A program made the translations under genes and the position numbers. Below the pieces are notes generated by a model that did not search any database, had not been told where the DNA came from, and saw only the letters and a program-made list of their open reading frames with translations. From Delphinapterus leucas (taxonomy: Eukaryota > Chordata > Mammalia > Artiodactyla > Monodontidae), in NCBI RefSeq assembly GCF_002288925.2, contig NW_022098001.1:8063825-8127824 (forward strand): a stretch of DNA of 64,000 bases. The letters are read 5' to 3'. Position 1 is the stretch's first letter. Each line of letters starts with the position of its first letter. This document shows, piece after piece, positions 12,830-24,499 of this stretch.

Positions 12830-15200
12830 ATCATTCATTTTGACTACAGCATAACCAAAGAAGGTCTGACTAGAACATATCAAGCATAAACAAGTCAAAA
12901 AGAAATGGCATAGCAATAGCGCAAAAGATGCTACAGGAAATCAAATAATACAAGAACACAGCATGCGTAAGAAAACTAAATTAATCAACCCCCCCAAAAA
13001 ATCTCAGAAATTGCTTTATACTATAAAACATAATAACATGAATTCAAGAAAAAAAAAGTGCACACTTGATGGCACAACAGAATTAGGTAAAAAAGGGAAA
13101 CTGCAGAGCTAAGAAAAGAGAGACCAAAACAACAGCCATTATAGACCAAATAATACCAGCAGAAATGAAAAAGGAATTAATGACAAGAAAGGCTTGATAA
13201 TCACAGTGAATGCAGAAGAAAAAAAGAGAAATTAGAGGCATTAGATAATAGATAACCAGAGACAAAGAGGAACAAATATAGAGATAATAAATGTCCCTGA
13301 AGCAGAACACCAAACAAAGAAAACACAAACACTATTCAGTTATAGTACTGAGACTACTGGTTAAATGTGGCAGGATGAACACCTTTTCTGAAACCCCATT
13401 AAAACGATAGTTGAAGAAGGGGCCAAAGGATTTGGGAGAGGAGATGACAGTGTCTCAGCTTTATCAGTTAAATGGGGGAACTGTACATCAGAAGAGTGGC
13501 AACTGGGCCAGCAGAGTGGAGTGAGAGGAAGCTTAAATGCGTGCAGAGGGCTCTCCAAGCAGGAGGGCAGACAGAAACGCAGAGTATGAAGGGCTGAGCA
13601 ATTGCAAGCCATTAGGGACCTTAGAATGTGGGAGTGTGGGGAGTGGCTGGAAGAAGATTCATTAAAAGTACATAAAAGAAGAAACACCCCCCTCACCCAG
13701 ATCTCTTTTCCCACCTCAAATCGCCAGGCTTCTACCTCTCCAACATCCTAGCATGGATGGAAGCCTAATTCCCTGGTAACACTGAACTCAAAAGGCCCAG
13801 GGTTTGGGAGCATCAAGCACAGTAGAAGGAGAAGGTAGAGGCTTTAACTGAAAAGAGAGGGTTTCAGTGAAAGGACAACATAATCAACTATGAGACTCCC
13901 CTCTCCCCACCAGTTTCCAAAATCCCATCCCATACCTACAACCAGAAAGGCTTCCCTGGAGACAGTCACTAGCTCCAGAGAAAAGTCCTAGAGATACTGA
14001 CATTTGGGGGTAACACAAAGAAAAGGGTCACTGGCCTATCACCACCTAGAGAAATGAGCCTGCAATCCACAAGCCTGCCCTGCCCGCCCCTCACACACAG
14101 GAAGCTTCCAGTCACCGACTGCACAGCTGTTACATTCACCTATTGAACAGCCCAATGGAGAGGCAAGGATCAGGAAGATTAAAACAAAAGCAAGCTAGAA
14201 AACACAAACAAGAAACTTCAGGGGACAGAGACAATGCAGAGAACAGAGAAAAATATGTAACATCCTCAGAGAGGTAAAAAGAAGCTGCTGCATCTACGTA
14301 GTTAAAAAAAAAAAAAAAAAAAAAAAAGGAGGCTGTTTAAAAGAGAGAGAAAGCCAGAATCTTGTAAATTAAAAACAGGATGACTGAAACGACAAAAATT
14401 CTACAGAAGGGCTGGATGATAGAGGCAGGGACAGCTCCAGAAAACAGAATACATAAAAGACAAAGATGGACAACAGGAGGGAATTATGAGCAAATTATAA
14501 AATCGATCCAAGAGGCCCAACATGAGAATAATATGAATTCTGAAATGAGAGAAGAGAGAACTTAATGGGAAGTAATTATTACAGAAATAATATTAGAAAA
14601 TTCCCCCAAACAGAAGTACCTGAATGCCCAGATCAAAAAGTCCATGGAATACCAAGTACAAAAAAAGTGAAAGGAGAAAAGAATGACTAACGCATAAAAC
14701 TTACGAAATTTCAAAAAGCCAAGGATACGAAAATGATCTTAAAAGCTTTCAGAGAGGGGGCTTCCCTGGTGGCGCAGTGGTTGAGAGTCCGCCTGCCAAT
14801 GCAGGGGACGCCGGGTCGTGCCCCGGCCCGGGAAGATCCCACGTGCGGTGGAGCGGCTGGGCCCGTGAGCCATGGCCGCTGAGCCTGCGCGTTCGGAGCC
14901 TGTGCTCCGCAACGGGAGAGGCCACAACGGTGAGAGGCCCGTGTACCGCAAAAAAAAAAAAAAAAAAAAGCTTCCAGAGAGGAAAAAAAGTCACATATAA
15001 AGGAGCAGCCTCTTCGGAATCTAGAAACAACTGAAACAGTGCCCTTCAAATTCTAAGGAAAAGTTAATTCCAACTTAGAAGTCTGCATCTCACCAAACTA
15101 TTAGTCAAGCGTGATGGTAGAAAAAAATACATTAAGATAGGCAAGGACTCGAAAACATCACCTCCCATTCATTTACCCTTTCTCCGGAAGCTACTGGAGG
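12830..15200 (+). mobile_element. HAL1/L1-like LINE fossil
   Basis: A-rich on the plus strand. The 3' part (about 15140-15200) carries 'cacctcccattcatttaccc' and 'ggaagctactggagg', phrases typical of HAL1/L1M remnants, which end abruptly at the GC-rich block. A related stretch recurs near 48150. A SINE sits at 14758. Contains an A-run at about 14308-14326. Confidence 0.5.
14758..14966 (+). mobile_element. CHR SINE, long-GC subtype
   Basis: Complete from gggcttccctgg to taccgc plus poly-A. Duplications aaagctttcagagagg (about 14742-14757) and aaagcttccagagagg (14967-14982) differ at one base. Confidence 0.95.
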
Positions 15201-16375
15201 CAGCGAGGGGCGACGCCTCAGACGAGTCACAACGGTCCTGCTCCACCAGCTTCCGAGTCTCCTGGGCGACCCGCGAGCTGGGCCGGCGGGTGGCCACCCC
15301 CGGTGCGGGCGGGTGGGAACTGTGCCCTGGGCCTGGGCGCAGCCGCGCCGCCTGCCTAGGGGCTGCCGTGCCCGCAGCCACAGCGGCGGGAACGCGGACC
15401 CCTCGGGGGCGGCGGCTGCACTTCGCTCAGCAATAACCCCCGCCCCGTGGCACACCCCACCCTGAGAACGCAGCCCGCGGTGGCGACCGACCCCTCCCAC
15501 CAGGCCCCGGTTGGGGCCCGGTGGCCCTCCCTGGGGCGGCTGCGGTGAGGGGCGCCCCCCTTGCCTGCTGCAGTGGCCGCCTCCTGGGCTCCCTGGACGG
15601 CCCGCTCCTCTGCTTCGCCGGTCCCCCACTGAGGATCCCTGGCCCGCTCTCCTCAGTTCTGAGGGTCCCAGCGGGAAGCGGAGCCTGGCGAGTCAGGAGG
15701 GGCTGGCGGGACCAAAGGAGAGCCAGTCTCAGGGAGCCCCAAGAAGGCACCCCCAAATTTCAGGCGCCCCTAGACCTCAGCCTCAGCCCAAATTCAGCAC
15801 TGAAGCCTCAGCCCCTAGAACAGCCCAGGACATCCCTTGCTTGGACAGCACTGCTCCTCTTGAGAGTGGCACCCCACTGCGGCCACCGGCAGCTGGCCCG
15901 CCCCTGCTGAGGAGCCCCGGACCCGGCGGGCTGGACTCTGATATAAGCACCAGTACCCGGAGGGCTAGCGCCCTCTGCATCCCAGCCTAGGATTCAGTGA
16001 CTCAGACTCTGGCCTGTGGCCCTATCTGGTGGACCACAGAACCCAGTGGCTCTGGCTCCCACATCTGAACCCTGACCTCCGACTGCCTTAGCCAGAGCAC
16101 CAGAACTGAGTGGCCCAGACCTTTGACCCTGACCCCCCCCATCTAGTCCAAGATCTGGGCTCCCCAAACTGAGGCAGACAACCTGCCAGCCAGGCCTAAG
16201 AGCCAAAGCATGGGCTGGTCCAGAGCCCTGCCCAGGACTGACTTGGCCCCTGGGCCTACACTGCCTGCAGGGTTAGCCCCTTGCTCTGGACCTGGGGCTG
16301 AAATATGAGAAGGGTAGTTTCCTTTTTTCTTTTTCTTTCCTTTTCTTTTCTCTCTCTCTTTTTTTTTTCCATGCT
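15200..16375. other. GC-rich, CpG-containing block of unknown origin
   Basis: A sharp switch from A-rich LINE fossil to about 1.1 kb of GC-rich DNA. It is CpG-dense in the first half (15180-15620), then C-rich with loosely repeated 'cagaacccagtggc' type units (16000-16140). It ends in a polypyrimidine tract at 16320-16371, after which LINE-like text resumes. Frames of up to 165 codons on both strands (15132-15629 minus, 15511-15990 plus) are what stop-poor GC-rich DNA gives by chance, and I recognise no protein. It could be a retrocopy of a GC-rich transcript or an isolated CpG island. Confidence 0.5.
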
Positions 16376-16680
16376 TCAGAGACACAAGAATTAATAACTA
16401 ATTTTTATTTTGGTTAGCAAAAGAAAAAAAATCTTTATCTTCATGGTTGGAAGTCAATAGATAATACCTTAAATGGATAGATGGAGAAATGGAAGTATTT
16501 ATTATTGAGACGTATGGGGCTAAGTACTAAAGCAAAGAGTGGAGCATAGCTGCCTCTGGAGACCAGAAACCAGGGAGCAGAGCGGCTCTCAGGAAACCAC
16601 TATTTTTCTCAAGTCCTTTTAGTATTATTTGACATTTTAAACTAAATACATTTCTCTGATAAAAATACAAAATAAGTGTT
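16376..16680 (+). mobile_element. L1 3'-region fossil
   Basis: Resembles an L1 3' untranslated region ('tttattattgagacgtatgg', 'tattatttgacattttaaac'). It appears to continue a LINE interrupted by the preceding GC-rich block, though the two flanks need not be one element. Confidence 0.4.
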
Positions 16681-16884
16681 AAGCAAATGCTACGTGGGCC
16701 CTATGAAACATATCTGCAGCCCAGAAGCAGCTCGTGATTGCCAGTTTCACCCACTAAACTACCAAGCTTCTGGCGAGAGCAAGTAGGCAAGGAATCTCCT
16801 GAGAAGGAGGTCCTGAGAACCACTATCTGTTCCCTTTCAACGGGCAAGGAAGCATGATGACTAAATACAGATGGCGTCATCTGA

Positions 16885-17080
16885 CCACAGGGGTTCCAAC
16901 CCCAGCTCTGCTGCCTGTCATCTATAGGACCCTGGGCAGATCACTTAACCTATCTGTGCCCCGTTTTCTCATCAACCCTCAGGGGTCTGACTGAGAAATA
17001 ACTGAGTTCGTACATGTAAAGCGCTTAGAGTAGTACCATAGCACAATAAGCATAATACCTGTATTAGCTAGTAACGTCAT
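16885..17080 (+). repeat. MIR SINE fossil
   Basis: Plus-strand MIR landmarks: 'ccccagctctgctgcctg', 'gaccctgggcagatcactta' and 'tgtaaagcgcttagagtag'. An ancient, well-preserved core. Confidence 0.8.
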
Positions 17081-17385
17081 TTTAAGGTTCAATAGTATTA
17101 AGCCGTCTCTAGTAGACTGCAGTGGTCCCAACGCCAGTCAGCTGGTAAGTGATACCAGGAGTTCATAGTGGGAGCCTCACCCAAGGGACGGAGGTTGTGC
17201 AGGCTGATGCCTTGGATGCAATCACCAGGTTTTCCTATGCGCCCTACCTGCCAGATGATGGAAATCCTCGTGCCCTAGCCTCTAGCAGGATGGGCACGCA
17301 TGGGGGGAAAAGAGGTCGTGTCTGAGAACACAAACTGCCTCGCCTGTCACCTGAATATTTAGTGACCAGCAAACAACATGCCTTG

Positions 17386-17589
17386 CACAGGGATATTGGC
17401 TCGGTGCTTTGTGGCAGCCTGGAGGGGTGGGATAGGGAGGGTGGGAGGGAGGGAGACGCAAGAGGGAAGACATATGGGAACATATGTATATGTATAACTG
17501 ATTCACTTTGTTATGGGGCAGAAACTAACACACCATTGTAAAGCAATTATACCCCAATAAAGATGTTAAAAAAACAAAACAAAACAAAA
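17386..17589 (+). mobile_element. 5'-truncated L1 3' end (cetartiodactyl type)
   Basis: Carries the typical 3' UTR phrases 'gctcggtgctttgtgg', 'ataactgattcactttgtta' and 'ccccaataaagatgtt', then an A-rich tail. An 11-bp duplication, aacatgccttg, lies at 17375-17385 and 17590-17600. The element is only about 200 bp, a severe 5' truncation. Confidence 0.9.
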
Positions 17590-17924
17590 AACATGCCTTG
17601 GTTTTCAACAGCAACCCCAAAGGACCACAAAAGTAGAAAGTGCAGGAGAGATCAAGGCTCCCTGGCCTGATCTCACAGGATCATTTTCCTGTGAAAATAA
17701 TATGATTTCCTATTCTTTTTCTTGTAACCAAGACTAAAACCTTGACTTAAGTAAGTCACTATATTCATGAACTTAATGAAGAGACAGGACCCTAGGAAAG
17801 GGAGAGGGAGGGGGTGGGGTGTTGGACTGCTGAATTTCAGGATTAGAAAGAGATTTTTTATTTGTAAACAAAGCTCATGAAGTAGGAAGAGTGATGACAC
17901 ACATCCCAACCACATACGTAAGTG

Positions 17925-18066
17925 TGTGTGTGGAGAGACAGAGGCAGGAAGAGGGCAAGAGGAAAGAGGAGGGGGAGACGGTAGGAAGAGGTGGGGGGGA
18001 CGGAGAAGGAGAGGAGAAGAGAGAGGAAAGGAAGGGGTGGGAAGGAGGGGAGGGGGGCGGAAATGG
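17925..18066. repeat. Purine-rich (GGAGA)n tract
   Basis: About 140 bp of G/A on the plus strand. It can form triplex structures and is probably unstable in length. Confidence 0.85.
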
Positions 18067-18600
18067 TACTGAAGGTTGAGACTTGCTCCCTCAGATGTAA
18101 ACACCTCCCTGCGCCCAACATCCTTCTGCCTAAAGTCTGCCCGTAAGAAGTCCCTATCCTACAAAGCTATTCATGCCATTGGTGGAAAGCTCTCACTGTC
18201 AGGAAGCTTGCCCTGCAGATCTCCAGCAGCAGCAGGCAGAGAACTGACAAGGGCCCAGCAGCCGCTGAAGCCAGGCCTTCCCACACCACCCCTAGAGCCA
18301 ATAACTGAACTCAGCCTGGAGGCTCAGGCAGGCGCACAGCCCCTCTGGTGGCACAAAGTAGAGGACCCCAAGGCTCTGAGGAACTCCCGTACACGGCTGG
18401 GCAAGTGAGAGGCTTCCACCCAATCTCGCCTCCTCTCTCCTGCACGAGAAGCCAGACTGGCCTCAGGGCCTGGCGCTGCTCACCCAGCCGCCTCCCCACA
18501 CTCCCTCACACAGACATTCCCCTAACAGAACCCTCGCTTGTTTAAACTCATCTTGGTGACAGCTTCTTGGAGGCTTGGAACTAACACACAGTCTTACGTA
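18067..18600 (+). repeat. Unassigned GC-moderate element with ACACA end
   Basis: Balanced-composition segment ending '...tcttggtgacagcttcttgg...aactaacacaca', related to the end at 8960-9030. No coding content recognised. Confidence 0.3.
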
Positions 18601-18729
18601 GATTTAATACCTACACTGAGACAAGCTCAGGAATCACTGCACCAATCTGTTCACTGTGGCCCAATTTTTCTAGTGAAATATTCATAAAGGCAGTGATGAG
18701 CTGTCCTCAGTGTGTGAATATGTACATGA

Positions 18730-18755
18730 GTGTGTGTGTGTGTGTGTGTGTGTGT
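18730..18755. repeat. (TG)n microsatellite
   Basis: Pure TG run of about 26 bp. Confidence 0.95.
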
Positions 18756-19169
18756 AAGGGTGGGGCTGGAGTGAAGGTGATGGCAGGAGAGGTAAAATCA
18801 GACAAAGAAAGAGTGAGAAGACGTAACCATTGATAAAAGGAGATCTGAAACTGATGATTTCCTGGAAAATATAAATGCCCAAACTTGGCCTGGAATAGAA
18901 GGCCTGAAGAGACAAAGGAAGCATAGAAGAAACTGAAAGGTTAGTCAAGGACCTTCAATGGGCCCAGGCAACCTTTAAGGAATAGATTATTCCAACATTG
19001 TTTGAATTATTGCAGAGCGTAATAAGACCTGGAAAGTTTCCTAACTCATTCTAATCAGCTAGCATAACATGGATATCAAAACACAACAAAGATAGCACTC
19101 ATCCACGTACATGCACCCCCACACACAAACCCCAGGAAACAAGAGACCAGGGTCAGTTACAATGAGGAT

Positions 19170-19350
19170 AATAATGATATCTAACATTTATTGGGTGCCT
19201 ACTGTGTACCACAGACTGTTATAAAAGTTACATACCTCACCCCAATGCTAGGAGGCAAGATCTCTTAGTATTATCCCTGTTTTATAGAGGAGAAACCATG
19301 ACACAAAGGATTAACTTACAAAAAGTCACCTCGCCAGTAATCAGTGGGAT
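19170..19350 (-). repeat. MIR SINE fossil
   Basis: Reverse-complement MIR: 'ttattgggtgcctactgtgt', then 'ccctgttttatagaggagaa' and 'aaaagtcacctcgccag'. Confidence 0.75.
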
Positions 19351-19546
19351 TGGGATGAATATAGATATAGAAGTCTCAACATAGTAAAGATGAACGGAAT
19401 CTACTGATATGTTTTTACAACATGACCACACAAGGCTTATCCCAGGAATACAAGACTGCTCTGAAAAAAATTAGTAAATTTATTTATGAATATCATTACA
19501 TTAAGAGAATAAAAAATGGCCTATATAGGGAAAAAATCCAAAAAGA

Positions 19547-19690
19547 AAAAAAATAGTGGAAATATGTATATGTATAACTGATTCACTTTGCTATACACCT
19601 GAAACTAACCCGACATTGTAAATCAACTATACTCCAATAAATTTTTTTTAAAAAAGCAACCCAGAGATTAAAACAAAAGAGAATAAAAAA
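19547..19690 (+). mobile_element. Short L1 3' end with possible 3' transduction
   Basis: L1 3' UTR end 'ataactgattcactttgcta' to 'ctccaataaattttt', then A-run, then about 35 bp of non-L1 text and a second A-rich run. Flanking copies near 19530-19546 and 19691-19706 share 'aaaaaatccaaaa'. The A-rich context makes the duplication uncertain. Confidence 0.55.
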
Positions 19691-20763
19691 GAAAAAAATC
19701 CAAAATGAAAATCATGCTTGATAGCCAAGAAACCTAAAGTACCATCACTCTTAAAAGTGAGACTTTAAAACCACTTCCTTTACAGAATGTCCTCTGCCAT
19801 CTGACTTTTCAACATTGTACTTGACATCTTGAGCAATGTAATAAAAGAGAACAATCTAAGAAATCTAAATACTAGAAAGGAGGAAAAAAATAATCATTAT
19901 TTGTAGACAACATAATTTCTGGACAATTTGAGATTCAGTAAAAGAGAGAGAGAGGAAGGGAAGATGAATGGCTAGATAGATATTAGAACAGAGCAGTTCA
20001 GTTGGGTGGTCAGATAGAAGATCATATAACCAAAAGCTTTTCAAAGACCAGATCATATTTAATGCTGAAATCCTAAGGACATTAGACAAGGACGTCTACT
20101 CTCACACCTAGTAGTATTAGCTAACATTGTTCTACAGTAATAGGTTGATACACTTAGAGATGAGAAGGAAATAAAAGGTGCAAAAACTGGTAGAGATGAA
20201 TAAACAGCATTTGCACACAATATGACACCATGACTGATACCCAAGAGAATCAGCTGAACAACTATTACCAAAAAAAAAAAAAGGAAATAATGTAAAGTGG
20301 CTGAATACAAAATAATATTTTAAAATAACTTTTCTAATAAAAAAACTAGCTAAAACATATAAAAAAAGAAAAGACCCCACTTAAAATAGTACCAAAAAGA
20401 TAATACTTTTGAGTAAACAAATTTTTCAACAAACTTAACAATAAAAGTGCAAGATCTATATGAAGAAAATGTTTTAATGATACTGAGGAACATCAAAGAT
20501 TTAAATAAATAGAGCAAGACATAGAACTCTGTTCTTAAATAGGAAGATACAATATTAATATGATATCAACTCTATACCAAAGTTACCCATAAAATTTAAT
20601 GTATTCCCTCGTTCCTCCCCACCCTCAAATCAGGATTTCTTGAGAATTACAGAAGCTGATTCTGGAGTTTATATTTTAAAAAATGCAAAAATAACCAGGA
20701 AGTTTCTTTAAAAGAAGAGTAATGAGATGGCACAGCACTTTCAGATATTATTAAAACATTTTG

Positions 20764-20968
20764 GGGCTTCCCTTGGTGGCACAGTGGTTGAGAGTCCGCC
20801 TGCCGATGCAGGGGACACGGCTTTGTGCCCCGGTCCGGGAAGATCCCACATGCCGCGGAGCGGCTGGGCCCGTGAGCCATGGCTGCTGGGCCTGCGGGTC
20901 CGGAGCCTGTGCTCCGCAATGGGAGAGGCCACAACAGTGAGAGGCCTGCGTACCGCAAAAAAAAAAAA
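20764..20968 (+). mobile_element. CHR SINE, long-GC subtype
   Basis: Head gggcttcccttggtggcaca, body to taccgc and poly-A. Flanks 'aaaacattttg' and 'aaaaattttg' are a likely duplication. It interrupts the L1. Confidence 0.92.
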
Positions 20969-22199
20969 AAAATTTTGTAAGGATAAATAAATAGGTAGTT
21001 AGCTGCTTCTGAAGCATAAATAGGTAGATTATTGTAATGGAATAAAGACCTAAGAAATAGCCCCAAATACACACAGATATTTAATACATGATAAAGGCTG
21101 AATTTTTAACAAGTGGGGGAAATATTACTATAGTATGAACAGTATTATTCAATAAACACTATGGGCAAAACAGGGGAGCTATCTAGAAAAACAATTAAGT
21201 AAGGATCCTACCTCATTTCTTCATCAAATAAATTCTAGGTGGATCAAAGTTTTCAATGGAAATGTGAAATGATAAGTCATAGAATGATAGAATAAAACTG
21301 AGGAGAAGTCAGTATTGGGATAGGGGTTGTTTGTAACTTTAGAACAGAGAAAGCCTTCCTAAGCAAGGCATAATATCTAGAAGCCATTTAAGAAAACAGA
21401 TGAATTTGGCTACCTAAATTTTAAAAACCTCTGCAGAGCAAAAACACAACATAGTCAAATGACAACAAACTGGTAGACAACAGGCTAATCTCTCAGTACA
21501 AACACAACTCTTAAAATTCATCAAGGAAAGACCAAGAACACCACATGATCCAGCAACTCCACTTCTTGGTATATATCCAAAAGAATTGAAATCAGGATCC
21601 TGGAGAGATATCTGCACTCCCATGTCCACTGCAGCACTATTCACAACAGCCAAGATATGAAACAGCCCCAGCGTCTATTGACAGGTGAACAGAGAAAGGA
21701 AACATGGTATATACAAAATGTGGAATATTATTCGGCCTTAAAAAAAGAAGGAAATCCTGCTATTTTCGACAACATGGATGAACCTGGAGGACATTATGCT
21801 AAGTGAAAAAAGCCAGACTCAGAAAGACAAATACTGCATGACTCCACTTCTGTGAGGTATCTGAAGTAGCCAAACTCATTCATACAAGAAAGAATATAAT
21901 AGTGGTTGCCAGCAACTGCAGGGAGAGCAAAATGGGGAGTTGTTATACATGGGTTTAATCTCATGTTATGTTCTTAACGCATACACACACACACACACAC
22001 ACACACAAAGGGACACAAGGAAACTCTGAGATGTGCTGGATATGTCTATTATATTGATTGTGGTGATGGTATCACAGGTGTTTGCACATGTACAAACTCT
22101 TTGATTGGACACATTATTAAATACATGCAATTCTTTGTGTGTCAATCATACCTCAATAAAACCTTGTTTTCTAAAAGGTCAACAACAAAATAGAAAAAT

Positions 22200-23060
22200 A
22201 GGCAAAGAACGTTAACAGTCCACAGTGGGGAAAAATATAATGGCTTTTAAATATGTGAAAAGAATTCAAGAAATGTAAATTATGAGACTAATTTTTTGTG
22301 TTAGCAAAAACTTTGAAGACTGATAAGATCCATTGATTGAGGGTAGGCAGAAATGAGCATATTCTAACGTTATTGATTGGTGTATAAATTAAAGTAGCAT
22401 TTTTGGAGAACAATCTATCTAAGATTTCAATATGCAAAACCTTTGCCCCAGAAGTTCCACTTCTATGAATTTATCCTTTAGTCACTCGTATGTTCGTACT
22501 GCAGAACACTGTGCAACCAAAAAGGTGATTTGGCATCATTGACATAGAACAGTCAAAATCATAAAACAATATATAAAATAATCTACTTGTGAAAATGTTG
22601 TAGATTCTCAAACACATACACATTCATATGGGATATAATGCCTAGAAACACATCTATAAGGCTATCCAACAAATTGTCAAAATTCTGTTGAAAATGGTAG
22701 GAGATAAAGAAATATAAAAGGGGCATTTATTTTTTTCTCCCTAAATTTATTTACAGTTTTTGTGTAATGAAATAATTTTTTTAATATTTGTTCATTTGAA
22801 TCCAGTAAATTCCACTTGTAGAAACTCATTCTAGGAAATACTCTAAAATCTTGAAAGATTTTATGTCTGAAGATTTTATAAAAGTATGATTTTATAATAG
22901 TGAAAACCATGGCAACAAACTACATGTAACCTATGTGTAAGTCGATGACAGTAAGTCCACAGCACATAATGCTCTGCAGCTATTAAAATATTTAGAAAAA
23001 AATCATAAAATCATGGCCAAATATTTATGTTATAAAGTTAGGTTGGAAAAAAGAGAAAAA
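22200..23060 (+). repeat. L1 3'-region fossil
   Basis: Degenerate L1 phrases ('agttccacttctatgaattt', 'gctattaaaatatttagaa'). Low information. From 23060 to 24500 I see unique-looking AT-rich sequence except a short L2 3' end at 24030-24115. Confidence 0.45.
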
Positions 23061-24029
23061 TACGCAATGTGACCAATTACTTAAAAACTTCCCTTCATCG
23101 GCATAGTGGTTTCATGGGGGAAGGCCATTATTTATAGCTTGCAAATGCTAGAATTCCTAATCAAACAATCCTTAGTTTTACAGCTTCAAGAACATTTGAA
23201 AAACTAGAAGGTGTAACACGTATCACATGAAATCCTAGATAATCAAAGAATGTATTTAAAATAATGAGTTCAACCTTCTACTGGAATTAGATTTTTTTTT
23301 CTTTCAATCAGTAGCCAAACTAATTAAGCTGAATTTTCCTTTTCACGCCCTATCTATTAGATATGTACAGAAAAAAGAATCGTATATCTAAAAGGTTAAC
23401 TATAAGAGGAAGATAGAAGAAAACAGCCTGGATAGTTCACAGACCAGATAATGAGTTCCTGGTTAGTACAGCTGGCTCTAATGTCACCAACGATTTTAAA
23501 ATAAATTTCTAATTGTCCTAGATGTTTTAACGTTATACTTCAGTTTAGAAAAGTACCAAATTACTTCCACGAATTCCCAGTTCCCACAGACGTTACCTTT
23601 AACGCTACAAGCAACATACATACGACAGAGAACATAAACAGAAGTTTTCACCCGTAGCTCTAGAAAAGTTTTGAATAAAAAGTTTAATTACAGAGCCCTG
23701 GAGATTTACCTCTGAAAAGTGACTCCACTTTAAATAGCCGTACTGTTTAGATAAACAACCAAACTGTTTCTTAACCACTAATAATAGAGTAAAAAAAAAA
23801 AAAAAAGGGGAATGGATGCAAGCCTAATCAAACCTGAGAAATGAGAAATAGTGGAAGATCTTTTCAAGTCAAAATAAAGCAGAAAATTGGAAGACTCACA
23901 GGATTTTGAACCTGCCTGCCTCCACTTTTCCCACAACTAATTACCTCAAGAATGAAAGGTAAATGTGCATTTTTAAAATAAATTGCGTTTTTTTCTAATT
24001 ATATTGTTTAAGGTCCTCAGACCTTAAAC

Positions 24030-24115
24030 TAGTAGTCTGTCTAATCTTTGTGGTCTCTGTGCTTGGCATGGTGCCCGGCTCTGTACCTGGCCTGTAGGCA
24101 CTCAATAAATCATGA
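24030..24115 (+). repeat. L2 3' end fragment
   Basis: 'gcttggcatggtgcccggct' followed by 'gtaggcactcaataaatc' is the L2 terminus pattern. Confidence 0.55.
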
Positions 24116-24499
24116 AGTGGAAGAGATTTGTATGTACGGTGACCACCCATTTGTTGTTTGAACGTATTCATCCTGAGCTTAGTCATCACTAGTCAGCTTG
24201 GAGACATGGGCTCCCTAACCCTTGACTAAGTTCCCTGAACTTATGGCCTTTGATTAAGGAGCCTGAGTGAAGGCCTGGGTCACTGCTTTCATTGGCAAGG
24301 GATGGGAGCTGTGAATTAGAGACAGTTCTCAGACACAATGACTTGTACCAAGAGAAGAGACCACGGCTGGGCCTTCTGCTGATAAACTCATTTTACTAAT
24401 GCTGAACTCTCTATAAAACCCTAAGAAGAGCTTTAAAATATCAAAATACTACATACATACATTAAGAAAACAAACCAAAGTTCTCCTGAGAAAATACAA

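Larger units (their letters stand above)
19400..22180 (+). mobile_element. L1 LINE fossil (ORF2 to 3' end), interrupted
   Basis: ORF2 landmarks in order: 'cttatcccaggaatacaaga' (19437), 'aaggacgtctactctcacac' (20088) and 'catttgcacacaatatgaca' (20208). The 3' half has 'ttcttggtatatatccaaaa' (21562), 'tggaatattattcggcctta' (21721) and 'aacatggatgaacctggagg' (21771). It ends near a CA microsatellite (21983-22008) and 'tcatacctcaataaaacc'. Interrupted by a small younger L1 end (19547-19690) and a SINE (20764-20968). Coding capacity is lost. Confidence 0.7.

Noticed and set aside
15132..15990. Open frames on both strands of the 15.2-16.4 kb GC-rich block
   Set aside because: Composition explains the lack of stops. 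No protein family is recognisable and both strands are open over the same bases.
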